Shown: positions 1 to 6,861 of the stretch, in pieces
How the letters are laid out: each line of letters opens with the position of its first letter
How positions within the stretch are numbered: position 1 is the first letter of the stretch
Source of the DNA: Terriglobus sp.
GTDB taxonomy: Bacteria > Acidobacteriota > Terriglobia > Terriglobales > Acidobacteriaceae
DNA length: 9,698 bases
Assembly (NCBI GenBank): GCA_023265355.1
Contig: JAHFTZ010000053.1
Location: 1 to 9,698 of the forward strand
Direction of reading: 5' to 3'
Made by a program: the position numbers and the translations under genes
Notes under the pieces: model-generated
The model's database searches: none
What the model was told of the DNA's origin: nothing
The model's input: only the letters and a program-made list of their open reading frames with translations

Positions 1-137
1 GGAAAGGCGGAAAGCGCTCCCGCGTGCGTTTCCACGAACACGGTATGGCCCTGATCGGCGAGACTTCGCACACCGGAAGGAGTGAGCGCAACCCGCGTCT
101 CCTGATCCTTCAACTCCCTTGGAACACTCACAATCAT
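1..137 (-). CDS. ald: Alanine dehydrogenase, N-terminal part (gene runs off the left edge)
   Basis: Only the first 45 codons are in the window. They read MIVSVPRELKDQETRVALTP onward, the standard opening of the alanine dehydrogenase / PNT family, including Arg15, which in characterised Ald enzymes binds the pyruvate carboxylate. The enzyme reversibly deaminates L-alanine to pyruvate and ammonia with NAD+ in the cytoplasm. The ATG is preceded by AGGAG with a 7-nt gap, which fixes the start. The gene is divergent from an Lrp/AsnC-type regulator at 427-861, an arrangement known for regulator-controlled ald genes (for example AldR in mycobacteria), so alanine-responsive control is a reasonable inference. 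The other candidate, the alpha subunit of NAD(P) transhydrogenase, starts similarly and cannot be fully excluded from 45 residues, but the regulator next door favours Ald. Confidence 0.85.
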   Translation of the reverse strand, partial: MIVSVPRELKDQETRVALTPSGVRSLADQGHTVFVETHAGALSAF

Positions 138-354
138 CGGCAGACTCCTGCAACGGTGACGCTGTGTAAGTTCGCAAAAAGGTGCAGTTCTGCCATAGGC
201 CTCTCAGATAGAGGCAGCTGCAAGGTTTATGAATTCGCCGAAGGCGACGCGTAGAAAACGCCCCTTACCACGAATAGCTTTGAATGCTCGATGAATAGAA
301 GGTAAATCAGATGGATGACAAGTCTTGTGCAAAGTGTTTAGTAATATTCTATTC
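138..354. promoter_or_regulatory. Divergent ald / regulator control region
   Basis: This stretch separates two divergent genes and must hold both promoters. It is visibly richer in A and T than the flanking genes between about 270 and 354. TAATAT at 342-347 stands seven bases before the ATG at 355, the spacing expected for a -10 box driving a leaderless mRNA, but I see no convincing -35 at 17 bp. No clear promoter could be read for ald. The inverted repeat at 183-222 is the only strong symmetric element. Confidence 0.4.
183..222. repeat. Imperfect inverted repeat between ald and its regulator
   Basis: TGCAG (183-187) and CTGCC (190-194) pair with GGCAG (213-217) and CTGCA (218-222), giving ten pairs interrupted only by a TT bulge at 188-189. 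An alternative inner hairpin, GCCTCT (199-204) with AGAGGC (210-215), competes with it. It lies 46-85 bases upstream of the ald ATG, so it could be an operator for the divergent Lrp-type regulator or a folded ald leader. Neither role is shown by the sequence alone. Confidence 0.45.
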
Positions 355-426
355 ATGAACAAGAAAACGTCGTTTAAACCCTCCGAAACGCAAAATAATC
401 GCACAGCAGGTTTCGATAGCGTTTAA
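355..426 (+). other. Detached N-terminal codons of the Lrp/AsnC regulator, ending in an in-frame TAA
   Basis: From ATG 355, 23 codons run in the same frame as the regulator and end FDSV before TAA at 424-426, after which the frame continues LEIIRALQ. In E. coli Lrp the matching stretch is LDRIDRNILNELQ, so FDSV-stop-LEII lines up residue for residue, with the stop at the second conserved Asp of the LDxxD motif. This segment therefore looks like the original start of the regulator, now cut off by a nonsense codon. It could also be a sequencing error, a readthrough site or a short upstream ORF. Confidence 0.55.
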
Positions 427-861
427 TTGGAGATTATTCGGGCGCTCCAACGCAAAGGACGAGCAACCAATGAGGAGATTGGAGACCTTGTAGGGCTGTC
501 TCCCTCGGCCACCTCGCGCAGAATCCACTCGCTGGAAAGCCGTGGCGTGATCCTCGGCTATCAGGCCATGATCGACCACGGCGTCCTGGGCGCAAGCGTG
601 ACGGTGTTCGTTCGCGTGACCCTGGAGCGGCAGTCCGCGACGGCGTTGCAAAGCTTCGAATCGGCAATTCGCCGCTGCAATAGTGTGGCTTCCTGCCACC
701 TTATGGCTGGCGACTATGACTACATGCTGCAGGTGAAGGTCGCCGACATGGGTGACTACGAGCGCGTGCACCAACAGGAACTGTCGCGCTTCCCCGGCGT
801 AAGGAGACTGGAATCGAACTTCGCGGTAAGAGAGGTTGTGGGGCGAGAGATCAAGATTTGA
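427..861 (+). CDS. Lrp/AsnC family transcriptional regulator, start from TTG after an in-frame stop
   Basis: The 144-residue frame has the two Lrp/AsnC parts. The first is a winged helix-turn-helix at about residues 15-45 (NEEIGDLVGLSPSATSRRI). The second is a RAM ligand-binding domain at about 57-140, containing CHLMAGDYDYMLQVKVADM and FPGVRRLES, close in pattern to E. coli Lrp (CHLVSGDFDYLL, LPGVNDT). Such proteins form octamers or dimers that sense amino acids and bind near their own promoter. The divergent ald suggests it controls alanine breakdown. The only start left in this frame is TTG at 427, directly after TAA and without a good ribosome site, and it drops half of the first HTH helix. 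Counting from ATG 355 the length would be 168, normal for the family. The gene may thus be intact only through reinitiation, or may be a recent pseudogene. It is convergent with the YdcZ gene, 28 bases away. Confidence 0.8.
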   Translation: MEIIRALQRKGRATNEEIGDLVGLSPSATSRRIHSLESRGVILGYQAMIDHGVLGASVTVFVRVTLERQSATALQSFESAIRRCNSVASCHLMAGDYDYMLQVKVADMGDYERVHQQELSRFPGVRRLESNFAVREVVGREIKI

Positions 862-872
862 TCCCACCTCTG

Positions 873-888
873 CCGCGATACAGCGCGG
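873..888. terminator. Small GC hairpin between convergent genes
   Basis: CCGCG (873-877) pairs with CGCGG (884-888) around a 6-base loop. It sits in the 28-base gap between the stop codons of the regulator (+) and the YdcZ gene (-). There is no T-run on either side, so its role as a terminator for both strands is a weak inference from place and shape. Confidence 0.3.
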
Positions 889-889
889 A

Positions 890-1336
890 TTACTTCCTTG
901 TGATCAGCACTACTCCTCCCACAAGGAGCAACGCCCCAGCCGCGCGAGTCAGGCTCACTGCCTGAACCTCCATACGGAACCAACCGAAGTGGTCGATTAC
1001 AAGTGAGGCGATCAGAGCCGCAGAGACGGTGAGCGCCATGAAGTTGCCCGCGCCAACTCTATGGACAAAGCTCAGGCCAGCGAAGACCTGAACGGCCCCT
1101 ACGATCCCCCCAAACACCGCCCACCATGGCATCTCCCGCAGATCCTGCATTGCAGGAAGCGGGTGGGGCATGGCAAAGAACAGAGCGATGAAGAAGAACG
1201 TGACGATAAGGAACGACACGGCTGAGGCGAGGAACGGATTGACCAGAGACTTATTTAGCTGCCCATTCATCGCGGCTCCACAGGTCTGCAGCGCTCCGCC
1301 CAGAATGATGAAAGGAATGATCCATGAGGCGTTCAT
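890..1336 (-). CDS. DMT-superfamily membrane protein, YdcZ/DUF606 type
   Basis: The 148-residue product is very hydrophobic, with four to five membrane segments at about 5-25, 33-56, 70-90, 97-115 and 126-146. The pattern of short inner-membrane DUF606 (YdcZ-like) proteins is visible: an early GAAMNGQLNKSLVNPFLAS stretch, a central PWWAVFGGIVGA loop and a basic end. These are small relatives of the drug/metabolite transporters that probably work as dimers; their substrates are mostly unknown. The ATG is preceded by GGAGGGAACAA, a good ribosome site. It follows the ArsB-type gene by only 18 nt and is surely in the same transcript, so the two may handle related compounds, but the sequence does not show which. 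Confidence 0.85.
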   Translation of the reverse strand: MNASWIIPFIILGGALQTCGAAMNGQLNKSLVNPFLASAVSFLIVTFFFIALFFAMPHPLPAMQDLREMPWWAVFGGIVGAVQVFAGLSFVHRVGAGNFMALTVSAALIASLVIDHFGWFRMEVQAVSLTRAAGALLLVGGVVLITRK

Positions 1337-1354
1337 TTGTTCCCTCCGAGGAGA

Positions 1355-2641
1355 CTAAGTGGTTGGAAAGACCGCGTGCATCAGAAGAGCTCCGGCCATG
1401 CTTGCAGCGAGTGCAACGGGCATGGCAATAGCCCCAACCTTCAGAAAATCCATGGCACTGACCTCGATCCCTTCTTTCCGCAACGCCAGTAGCCAAAGGA
1501 TGGTCGCGAGCGAGCCTGTAACCGACAGATTGGGGCCAAGGTCCACTCCAATCAGAACGGCGTTCGCCATAAGGCCATGCGTGTGCATCGCCGTCAGGGT
1601 TCCTCCAGCAATCAAACCCAGGGGCAGATTGTTCAGAAGGTTATTCCCCACCGCAACAGTAAACGCCGTGACCAGCGAGGCGACATAGGGGCCAAGCGCC
1701 TCCGCGCGATGTAGGGCTGCTTCGGTCACTCGCAGCGCGCCGATGCTTTCCAATGCATCCACAATCACGAAGAGCGCAGCCACCAACCCCAGCGTGGCCC
1801 AGCTAATCTCCTTCGCGAGCGGCAGCGGATTGCATCTGTTCCGCACGCAGACCGCAGCAGTCACACAGAGTGCAACGATGCAGGTCGGCAGACCAAGGTC
1901 CTTGTTGAGCGAAGACACGATCAACAGAACGACCACCATCAATCCGAGTCCATACAGAACCATCCTCCCGCCTGGCTTCAGCTCCACCGACTCGTTGGTC
2001 TCAGGCAACTCTAAGCAGAGATCCTTGCGGAAGTACCACCGTAGAACGAGAAACGTTGCTCCTATGGAAAGAATCGACGGCAGCAGAAAGGACGCCAGCC
2101 ATCGGCCAAGTGGTGGCATGCCCTCGTGAAACACGACAAGATTGGCAGGGTTAGAGATCGGCAGAACGAAGGACGCAGCATTCGCGATCATCGCGCAGGC
2201 AAAGAGGAAGGGCAACGGCTGCGCCTTCGACTTCCGCACAGCGGCCAGAACGGCGGGCGTCAGCACAACCGCCGTCGCATCATTCGACATACAGATCGTG
2301 ACGATCGTGCCGACTCCATAGATGATCGCAAACAGTCTTCCCGGAGATCCCTTCGCAGCCTTGATCGAGGTCGCAGCGACCCAATCAAAGACGCCGTTAT
2401 CCCGCGCAAGCGCTGAGAGCAGCATCATGCCGATCAGAAAAAAATAAACGTCATTCCCTTCCGCGATGGCTCTCCCCGCCAACCGAAGCGGGATAAGGCG
2501 CAAGAGCACCAGCAGAGCGGCGCCCGCCCCAACCCAATAAACCTCTGGAAGATTCCTGGGCCGAATCAGCATCAGCAAAATACTGAGCGCTGAGAGAACA
2601 AGGATGAGAACGATCGTCAGAGGTTGGGACACGCTCACCAA
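1355..2641 (-). CDS. ArsB / ion-transporter superfamily membrane transporter
   Basis: The 428-residue protein has about eleven to twelve membrane segments and the signatures of the ArsB branch of the ion transporter superfamily. These are SNDATAVVLTP (119-129), SNPANLVV (163-170), NNLLNNLP (333-340) and the long C-terminal motif VDLGPNLSVTGSLATILWL (from 366) followed by RKEGIEVS. The length equals that of E. coli ArsB (about 429), which exports arsenite or antimonite through the inner membrane. No arsR, arsC or arsA is beside it; its partner is the YdcZ-type gene downstream. Arsenite export is therefore likely but unproved, and other anions are possible. The first codon of the frame is TTG at 2641. 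GTG at 2638 is the better start, because GGAAAG then lies 5 nt upstream. Confidence 0.85.
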   Translation of the reverse strand: MVSVSQPLTIVLILVLSALSILLMLIRPRNLPEVYWVGAGAALLVLLRLIPLRLAGRAIAEGNDVYFFLIGMMLLSALARDNGVFDWVAATSIKAAKGSPGRLFAIIYGVGTIVTICMSNDATAVVLTPAVLAAVRKSKAQPLPFLFACAMIANAASFVLPISNPANLVVFHEGMPPLGRWLASFLLPSILSIGATFLVLRWYFRKDLCLELPETNESVELKPGGRMVLYGLGLMVVVLLIVSSLNKDLGLPTCIVALCVTAAVCVRNRCNPLPLAKEISWATLGLVAALFVIVDALESIGALRVTEAALHRAEALGPYVASLVTAFTVAVGNNLLNNLPLGLIAGGTLTAMHTHGLMANAVLIGVDLGPNLSVTGSLATILWLLALRKEGIEVSAMDFLKVGAIAMPVALAASMAGALLMHAVFPTT

Positions 2642-2759
2642 TTCTTTCCGTCTTGCCGAGATTTGTTGGACCGCCCGTCGATGGCCACCCCCAACAGAAT
2701 ACGGCTTCGCCCATCATCCCCTACGCAACAACAAACCCTGCCCGGCAAAGAATTCAAAC

Positions 2760-2777
2760 GGGATGCGAAGACATCCC
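2760..2777 (-). terminator. Possible terminator after the secreted hydrolase gene
   Basis: Read on the minus strand, GGGATG and CATCCC form a perfect 6-bp stem around a TCTTCG loop, followed by GTTTGAATTCTTT. It lies 67 nt past the hydrolase stop and before the ArsB-type gene. The stem is good but the T-run is broken, so this is only a moderate candidate. Confidence 0.4.
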
Positions 2778-2844
2778 TTATGGCGCAACGGTAGAACTAT
2801 CAGAATGTGTAAGGGCCTTGATACTAATCGAGTGCACTGTGGGT

Positions 2845-4095
2845 TCATCTGTCAGGTACTGCAGCCGACGGAAGCGCAAAACAATTGCTCTCTGCTGTCT
2901 TTTCGGAAAATCTTGCGTCCACCCATACTTTCATCTTGGTAGTGGAAGCTGTCAGCACAGTTTCGTGAGTAGCCCCGCGTTGAACTAAGTATTCGAGGGG
3001 GGTGCCGTTCTTGCAAAGAGACCTCACGACGTCATCGGTCCACACCGGCATGACTGTGTCGTCCGCAGTGCCTTGTGCCACGAGGGTCGGAACGACGATC
3101 TTCAATCTATCCGGTTCGTTCTCAGCAGCCACCCTAAGGAGAGACGTAAGGTCTGCTGCTGGAAGAAACTGGCTTTTCGGAATCGCTGTGGCCCAGTATC
3201 CCTTGCTTACGGTGTCCGTGATGCAAGCATGCATGGTCTCCGGTAGATGATGCAACGCTTGCTTCGTTAAGATCTTGTCTAACTCAATGTCGGGATGGTT
3301 AGAGGCGAAAGACTCCAACACGTACATCGAGTATCCAAGGGCATAGGACGGCGTAGATGCCCGCATCATGGCCTGCAGTGTAGCCGCGATGTGAGAAGCA
3401 GGTGCGAGGGCGACGTTGCCCAGCAGGTGCAGTTCGGGCACATAGGATGGCCCAATCGCCGCCGTGAAAAGATCAGCCTGTCCACCCTGCGAATGCCCGA
3501 TGGCCACATATCTGGAGCCGATGTGCGGATCTATCTCCCGTGCCGCGCGAATGATGTCGAGTGCGCCGTGCGCCTCGGATGCACCCTGTAGAAAGGGATG
3601 AAGCCGCCCGGGACCAAGTCCTTCGTAGTCGGTCGCGACCACGACATAACCGCGCTTTACATAGTCGTCCATCACCGTTTCGTGCATGCTGAGAAAGTGG
3701 TGTTCTGGAGCGGTGGGAGTGTCCAGAGAGGGCGCACAAAGAGAAGCAATTCCGGTCGTTCCATGTGTCCAAGTTGTGATTGGCCAACCGCCCGCGGGAG
3801 CATCTCCGGCAGGAATGGCAATCGTGCCGGTGACTGCCACATCTTTTCCATCTTCGCTGGTGGAGTGATACATCACGAGCAAATTTCGCGCGGCGCTGGG
3901 CAATGCGGCCGCATTCGTCAACGGACGCGACTGAATCACTTTGCCATGAGTTCCCTGCGGGAGCGGCGACGGCGGTTTGTAAAACTGATCGGCGCGCGCG
4001 GCTTGAGCAACGCTCTGCATCGAGACACCGATGCAGAACAAAAGCCCGGAGGCAACAAACGGCAGTCGATGCGAGATCAACAGAAGGCCTTTCAC
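2845..4095 (-). CDS. Secreted alpha/beta hydrolase, secretory-lipase (LIP) type
   Basis: The 416-residue protein starts with a Sec signal peptide: basic start, hydrophobic core at about 11-27, AQA at 30-32 as a likely cleavage site. It is therefore exported. The body has the alpha/beta hydrolase layout of the secretory lipase family best known from fungi. HGTTG (111-115) is a likely oxyanion-loop region. DYEGLG (156-161) comes next, then the nucleophile elbow GHSQGG (200-205, Ser202), the acid residue in QGTADD (Asp345 or Asp346) and the base in GATHE (His377). The expected reaction is hydrolysis of ester bonds in acylglycerols or similar substrates outside the cytoplasm; the real substrate cannot be read from the sequence. 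The start is GTG with only a weak ribosome site, and no better in-frame start was found just upstream. It stands alone, with its own promoter candidate at 4116-4143. Confidence 0.85.
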   Translation of the reverse strand: MKGLLLISHRLPFVASGLLFCIGVSMQSVAQAARADQFYKPPSPLPQGTHGKVIQSRPLTNAAALPSAARNLLVMYHSTSEDGKDVAVTGTIAIPAGDAPAGGWPITTWTHGTTGIASLCAPSLDTPTAPEHHFLSMHETVMDDYVKRGYVVVATDYEGLGPGRLHPFLQGASEAHGALDIIRAAREIDPHIGSRYVAIGHSQGGQADLFTAAIGPSYVPELHLLGNVALAPASHIAATLQAMMRASTPSYALGYSMYVLESFASNHPDIELDKILTKQALHHLPETMHACITDTVSKGYWATAIPKSQFLPAADLTSLLRVAAENEPDRLKIVVPTLVAQGTADDTVMPVWTDDVVRSLCKNGTPLEYLVQRGATHETVLTASTTKMKVWVDARFSEKTAESNCFALPSAAVPDR

Positions 4096-4115
4096 TGCAG
4101 ATGCTGGAAAGTTGC

Positions 4116-4143
4116 TATGTAGAAGAACGTCTCACCATATCAA
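4116..4143 (-). promoter_or_regulatory. Candidate promoter of the secreted hydrolase gene
   Basis: On the minus strand, TTGATA (4143-4138) and TACATA (4121-4116) are separated by 16 bp. The predicted transcript start near 4109 would leave a leader of about 14 nt before the GTG at 4095. The match to the sigma-70 consensus is fair, and the place is right. Confidence 0.4.
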
Positions 4144-4316
4144 GAGAGTATCGAGGACACTATGACCCTTTCAGGTGAGGATCTTCTCTTCATAGATACA
4201 CATTGTGTCGCCCTGCCAATCTGCATTGCGCGTGCTAACAGACCACGTTCATGTGCCGAGTCGGCTTCTCGTTATTCCCTGGCCAGCAGTGTCCCGGTCC
4301 TGAGAGACACAAATCA

Positions 4317-4342
4317 AAAGGCGCTCCCAATGGAGCGCCTTT
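4317..4342. terminator. Strong rho-independent terminator, probably bidirectional
   Basis: AAAGGCGCTCC (4317-4327) pairs perfectly with GGAGCGCCTTT (4332-4342) around the loop CAAT. On the minus strand it is followed by TTTTGATTTG and lies 37 nt after the stop of the nucleotide-sugar dehydrogenase, so it ends that operon. On the plus strand TTTCGTTTT follows, so it should work both ways. The rest of 4144-4316 shows no gene or other clear element. Confidence 0.9.
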
Positions 4343-4379
4343 CGTTTTGCATGTACTCTCTCGCCTCTAAAGATCCGCC

Positions 4380-5735
4380 CTAGCAGCGAACGATCTTGTC
4401 CGAAAGAATCCCGCGCGTCGCGTTGCGCGTATCCACAACCAGCCTGGACTCTTCGACGATGCGTTCATAGTCGTACGCCGAATGATCAGTAGCAATCAGA
4501 ACGCAGTCGTAGCTGGAAAGATTGTCTAGCGGAACGGAAGCTAGTTGCAGGTCATACTTGCGCCCGTGGCCGACCTCGGGGAAGAAAGGATCGTTGTAGC
4601 TGACCTCCACTTCAAGCGCCTGCAGCAGCTCAATGATCGTGAGCGAAGGAGACTCGCGCAGGTCGTCCACATCGCGCTTGTACGCAAGACCCAGAACGAG
4701 AACCTTCGCCCCCTTGGTCGCGATGCCGCGGAAGTTCAGAGCGCCCGCCACCTCTCGCACCACGAAGGTCGGCATCTGCTCATTAATCTCGCCCGCAAGC
4801 TGGATAAAGCGCGTCGGAAAGCCATACTCCTTCGCCTTCCACGTCAGATAGAAAGGATCGACCGGGATGCAGTGCCCCCCGATCCCAGGGCCGGGATAGA
4901 AGGCCTGGAAGCCGAAGGGCTTCGTCGCTGCGGCGTTGATGACCTCCCACACGTCGATGCCCATACGCATGCAGAGCTGCTTCATCTCGTTGACCATCGC
5001 AATATTCACTGCGCGGTAGATATTTTCCAGAAGCTTGGTCATCTCCGCTACCGCAGGCGAACTCACCGCCACCGTCTGCGTAAAGATCGATTGATACAGA
5101 GCCTCCGCAGCAGCCGTAGCGCGGACATCGCATCCACCGATCACCTTTGGAACCTCGCGGCGCGGCGTCTCCATGTTGCCCGGATCTTCGCGCTCCGGCG
5201 AGAAAGCCACCATGATGCCGTTCAGCTCCTCTTCCAGATCCGTGCCACGCAGAACACGTCGCCCCGCCTTCTCAATGGTGGTCACCACAATCTCTTCCGT
5301 CGTGCCGGGGTACGTCGTGCTCTCAAGCACAACCAGCTGTCCATCGCGAAGATGCGGCGCAATGGCGTTGATCGTGTCCTGCACGTAACTGAGATCGGGA
5401 ACGTGATGCTCCGTGAGCGGCGTCGGAACGCAGATCAGAATCGCGTCCATCTCGGCGATGGCAGCGAATTTATCCGTTGCCGTGAAACCGCGCGCGCGCG
5501 CAGAGGCGATATGCTCCGGCTCTATCCGCCAGATATAACTATTGCCCGCATTCAGCGTATCGACCTTGGTGCGATCGATATCGAAGCCGGTGACACGCAG
5601 CTTCTCCGCACTGAAAAGCAGGGTAAGGGGCAGCCCGACATAACCCAGGCCCACAATCCCGACACGCGCTTCGCGCGAGGCGACGCGGTCGGTAAAACTC
5701 TGTAGCGTGCTTAGCTGTACTGTTTCTGATACCAC
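4380..5735 (-). CDS. UDP-N-acetylhexosamine 6-dehydrogenase (WbpA/TviB type nucleotide-sugar dehydrogenase)
   Basis: The 451-residue cytoplasmic enzyme belongs to the UDP-glucose/GDP-mannose dehydrogenase family. An N-terminal Rossmann fold carries GIVGLGYVG (26-34). ICVPTPLTE (101-109) and LESTTYPGTTEE (137-148) follow. The central domain has the helix EMTKLLENIYRAVNIA with Lys234 and Asn238, and the catalytic GPGIGGHCIPVDP with Cys289. The C-terminal domain shows GLAYKRDVDDLRESP (349-363). It should oxidise the C6 hydroxyl of a UDP-sugar to a carboxylate with two NAD+. The close match to the WbpA/TviB group suggests UDP-GlcNAc (or UDP-GalNAc) rather than UDP-glucose. The GTG start at 5735 lies inside the end of the epimerase gene (25-nt overlap), with GGAGG 8 nt before it, so the two genes are translated as a pair. 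A terminator at 4317-4342 ends the transcript. Confidence 0.9.
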   Translation of the reverse strand: MVSETVQLSTLQSFTDRVASREARVGIVGLGYVGLPLTLLFSAEKLRVTGFDIDRTKVDTLNAGNSYIWRIEPEHIASARARGFTATDKFAAIAEMDAILICVPTPLTEHHVPDLSYVQDTINAIAPHLRDGQLVVLESTTYPGTTEEIVVTTIEKAGRRVLRGTDLEEELNGIMVAFSPEREDPGNMETPRREVPKVIGGCDVRATAAAEALYQSIFTQTVAVSSPAVAEMTKLLENIYRAVNIAMVNEMKQLCMRMGIDVWEVINAAATKPFGFQAFYPGPGIGGHCIPVDPFYLTWKAKEYGFPTRFIQLAGEINEQMPTFVVREVAGALNFRGIATKGAKVLVLGLAYKRDVDDLRESPSLTIIELLQALEVEVSYNDPFFPEVGHGRKYDLQLASVPLDNLSSYDCVLIATDHSAYDYERIVEESRLVVDTRNATRGILSDKIVRC

Positions 5736-6667
5736 TCGATGGTCCTCCGCAGTCCCTCTTCGAAATCGACAGTAACTCCGTAGCCGAAGGCACTGCGTGC
5801 GGCCTCGATGCTTGCGAGCGAATCTTTCACGTCCCCAGCCCGTTCAGGGCCGTATTCCGGTTTGGTCCTACTCTTCAACAGACGCGCCATAAGCGCATAG
5901 GTTGCGTTTAATGTATGGCGCTCTCCACAGGCGATGTTGAAAACCCCTCCGGCGATGGCGTTTCTTGGCGCTTCTGCCGCCAGCAGATTGGCATGCACCA
6001 CGTTGGCGACATAGGTAAAGTCCCTTCCCTGCTCTCCATCGCCGTTAATGCGTGGCGTCCCACCCTCCAGCAGCGTCGTAATCCACTTCGCCATCACGCC
6101 GGAGTAAGGCGAGTCCGCCGCCTGCCTCGGCCCAAAGATATTGAAGTAGCGCAGACAGACCGTCTCCATGCCGTAGACGCGGAAGTAGCTCTGCAGATAA
6201 AGCTCCGCCGTAAGCTTCTGCACGGCATAAGGCGAAATGGGCTCCGGCCGCATCGTCTCGACACGCGGAAACCCGGGCTGATCTCCATACGCGGAAGAAG
6301 ATGCCGCATAGACAACGCGGCGAACACCCGCAGCACGCGCAGCTTCCAGAAGATTAAACGTGCCTTCGATATTGGCAATATGCGAGGTGCGCGGGTCCTG
6401 CACCGAACGCGGAACGCTGGGCAGCGCCGCCTCATGGAAGATCGTGTCTACGCCAGCTACGGCCTGCCGAACCCCTTCGCTGTCGTTGAGATCGATCTGG
6501 TAAAAATCGATCTCTTTCCAGCTTGCGTCGAGATTCGAGCGCTGCCCCGTGACGAGGTTATCGAGCCCACGAACTTCAAGATTGCCGCGCTGCACCAGCG
6601 CGTCGATAAGATGGGAGCCGATGAAGCCCGCCGCTCCGGTAACAAGAACTTTTTGCATACTTACCAT
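5711..6667 (-). CDS. NAD-dependent nucleotide-sugar epimerase, UDP-GlcNAc(A) 4-epimerase type (WbpP/TviC-like)
   Basis: This 318-residue extended short-chain dehydrogenase shows the NAD site GAAGFIG (11-17). The catalytic SSS (123-125) and YAVQK (Tyr147, Lys151) are present, with RYFNIFGPRQ (173-182) and a C-terminal substrate part with GRDFTYV. It should invert C4 of a UDP-N-acetylhexosamine or of its uronic acid through a 4-keto intermediate. In the WbpP and TviC systems such an enzyme works with a 6-dehydrogenase like the one overlapping it here, so a product such as UDP-GalNAcA is a sensible guess. A 4,6-dehydratase is less likely, because the enzyme lacks that family's extended length. 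The start is ATG at 6667 or, equally possible, ATG at 6658, where the typical MQKVLVTGAAGFIG would begin; neither has a strong ribosome site. Confidence 0.88.
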   Translation of the reverse strand: MVSMQKVLVTGAAGFIGSHLIDALVQRGNLEVRGLDNLVTGQRSNLDASWKEIDFYQIDLNDSEGVRQAVAGVDTIFHEAALPSVPRSVQDPRTSHIANIEGTFNLLEAARAAGVRRVVYAASSSAYGDQPGFPRVETMRPEPISPYAVQKLTAELYLQSYFRVYGMETVCLRYFNIFGPRQAADSPYSGVMAKWITTLLEGGTPRINGDGEQGRDFTYVANVVHANLLAAEAPRNAIAGGVFNIACGERHTLNATYALMARLLKSRTKPEYGPERAGDVKDSLASIEAARSAFGYGVTVDFEEGLRRTIEWYQKQYS

Positions 6668-6728
6668 TTAGATCACGCCACGCCGAATCCGGCTGCATTT
6701 TTAGACAACAATACCCGTGTCCCATTCT

Positions 6729-6763
6729 CCGCGCGTCCTTGCGGCAGCCGTCGGTTCGCGCGG
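6729..6763. repeat. GC-rich inverted repeat in the gap between sugar genes
   Basis: CCGCGCG (6729-6735) and CGCGCGG (6757-6763) are perfect inverted arms around 21 bases. It lies in the 194-base gap between the oxidoreductase and the epimerase, about 60 bases before the epimerase start on the minus strand. It may fold in the mRNA leader or weakly end the upstream transcript; no T-run follows. Confidence 0.35.
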
Positions 6764-6789
6764 AACACAACCCGATCTCTTCGAACCCC

Positions 6790-6830
6790 TTTTGTCATTC
6801 CGCAGCAAAGCGAAGGGATCTGCTTCTTCT
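6790..6830. repeat. Dispersed repeat element, copy 1 (GTCATTCCGCAGC... type)
   Basis: The stretch opens with TTTTGTCATTCCGCAG and runs into a core at 6804-6823 that recurs at 8102-8121 with one mismatch in 20. Short arms GCAG and CTGC flank the core. From memory, elements of this form (GTCATTCCG...AGCGAAGG...CTGCTT) are scattered between genes in many acidobacterial genomes. No protein is encoded here. Function is unknown. Confidence 0.6.
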
Positions 6831-6861
6831 TTTCAACAGACTCAGAGCACCCGGTGGAAAA

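Noticed and set aside
2778..2850. Stretch with TATGGCGCAACGGTAG and GTGTAAGG...ACTAATCGAG, faintly like a tRNA D-arm followed by a 23S rRNA 3' end
   Set aside because: No acceptor, anticodon or T-stem can be paired, and the likeness to the rRNA end is limited to scattered bases; part of it is the coding end of the hydrolase gene.
4545..5705. 386-codon plus-strand open frame
   Set aside because: It is antisense to the nucleotide-sugar dehydrogenase, rich in His and Arg, has no ribosome site and is explained by the GC-rich third positions of the true gene.
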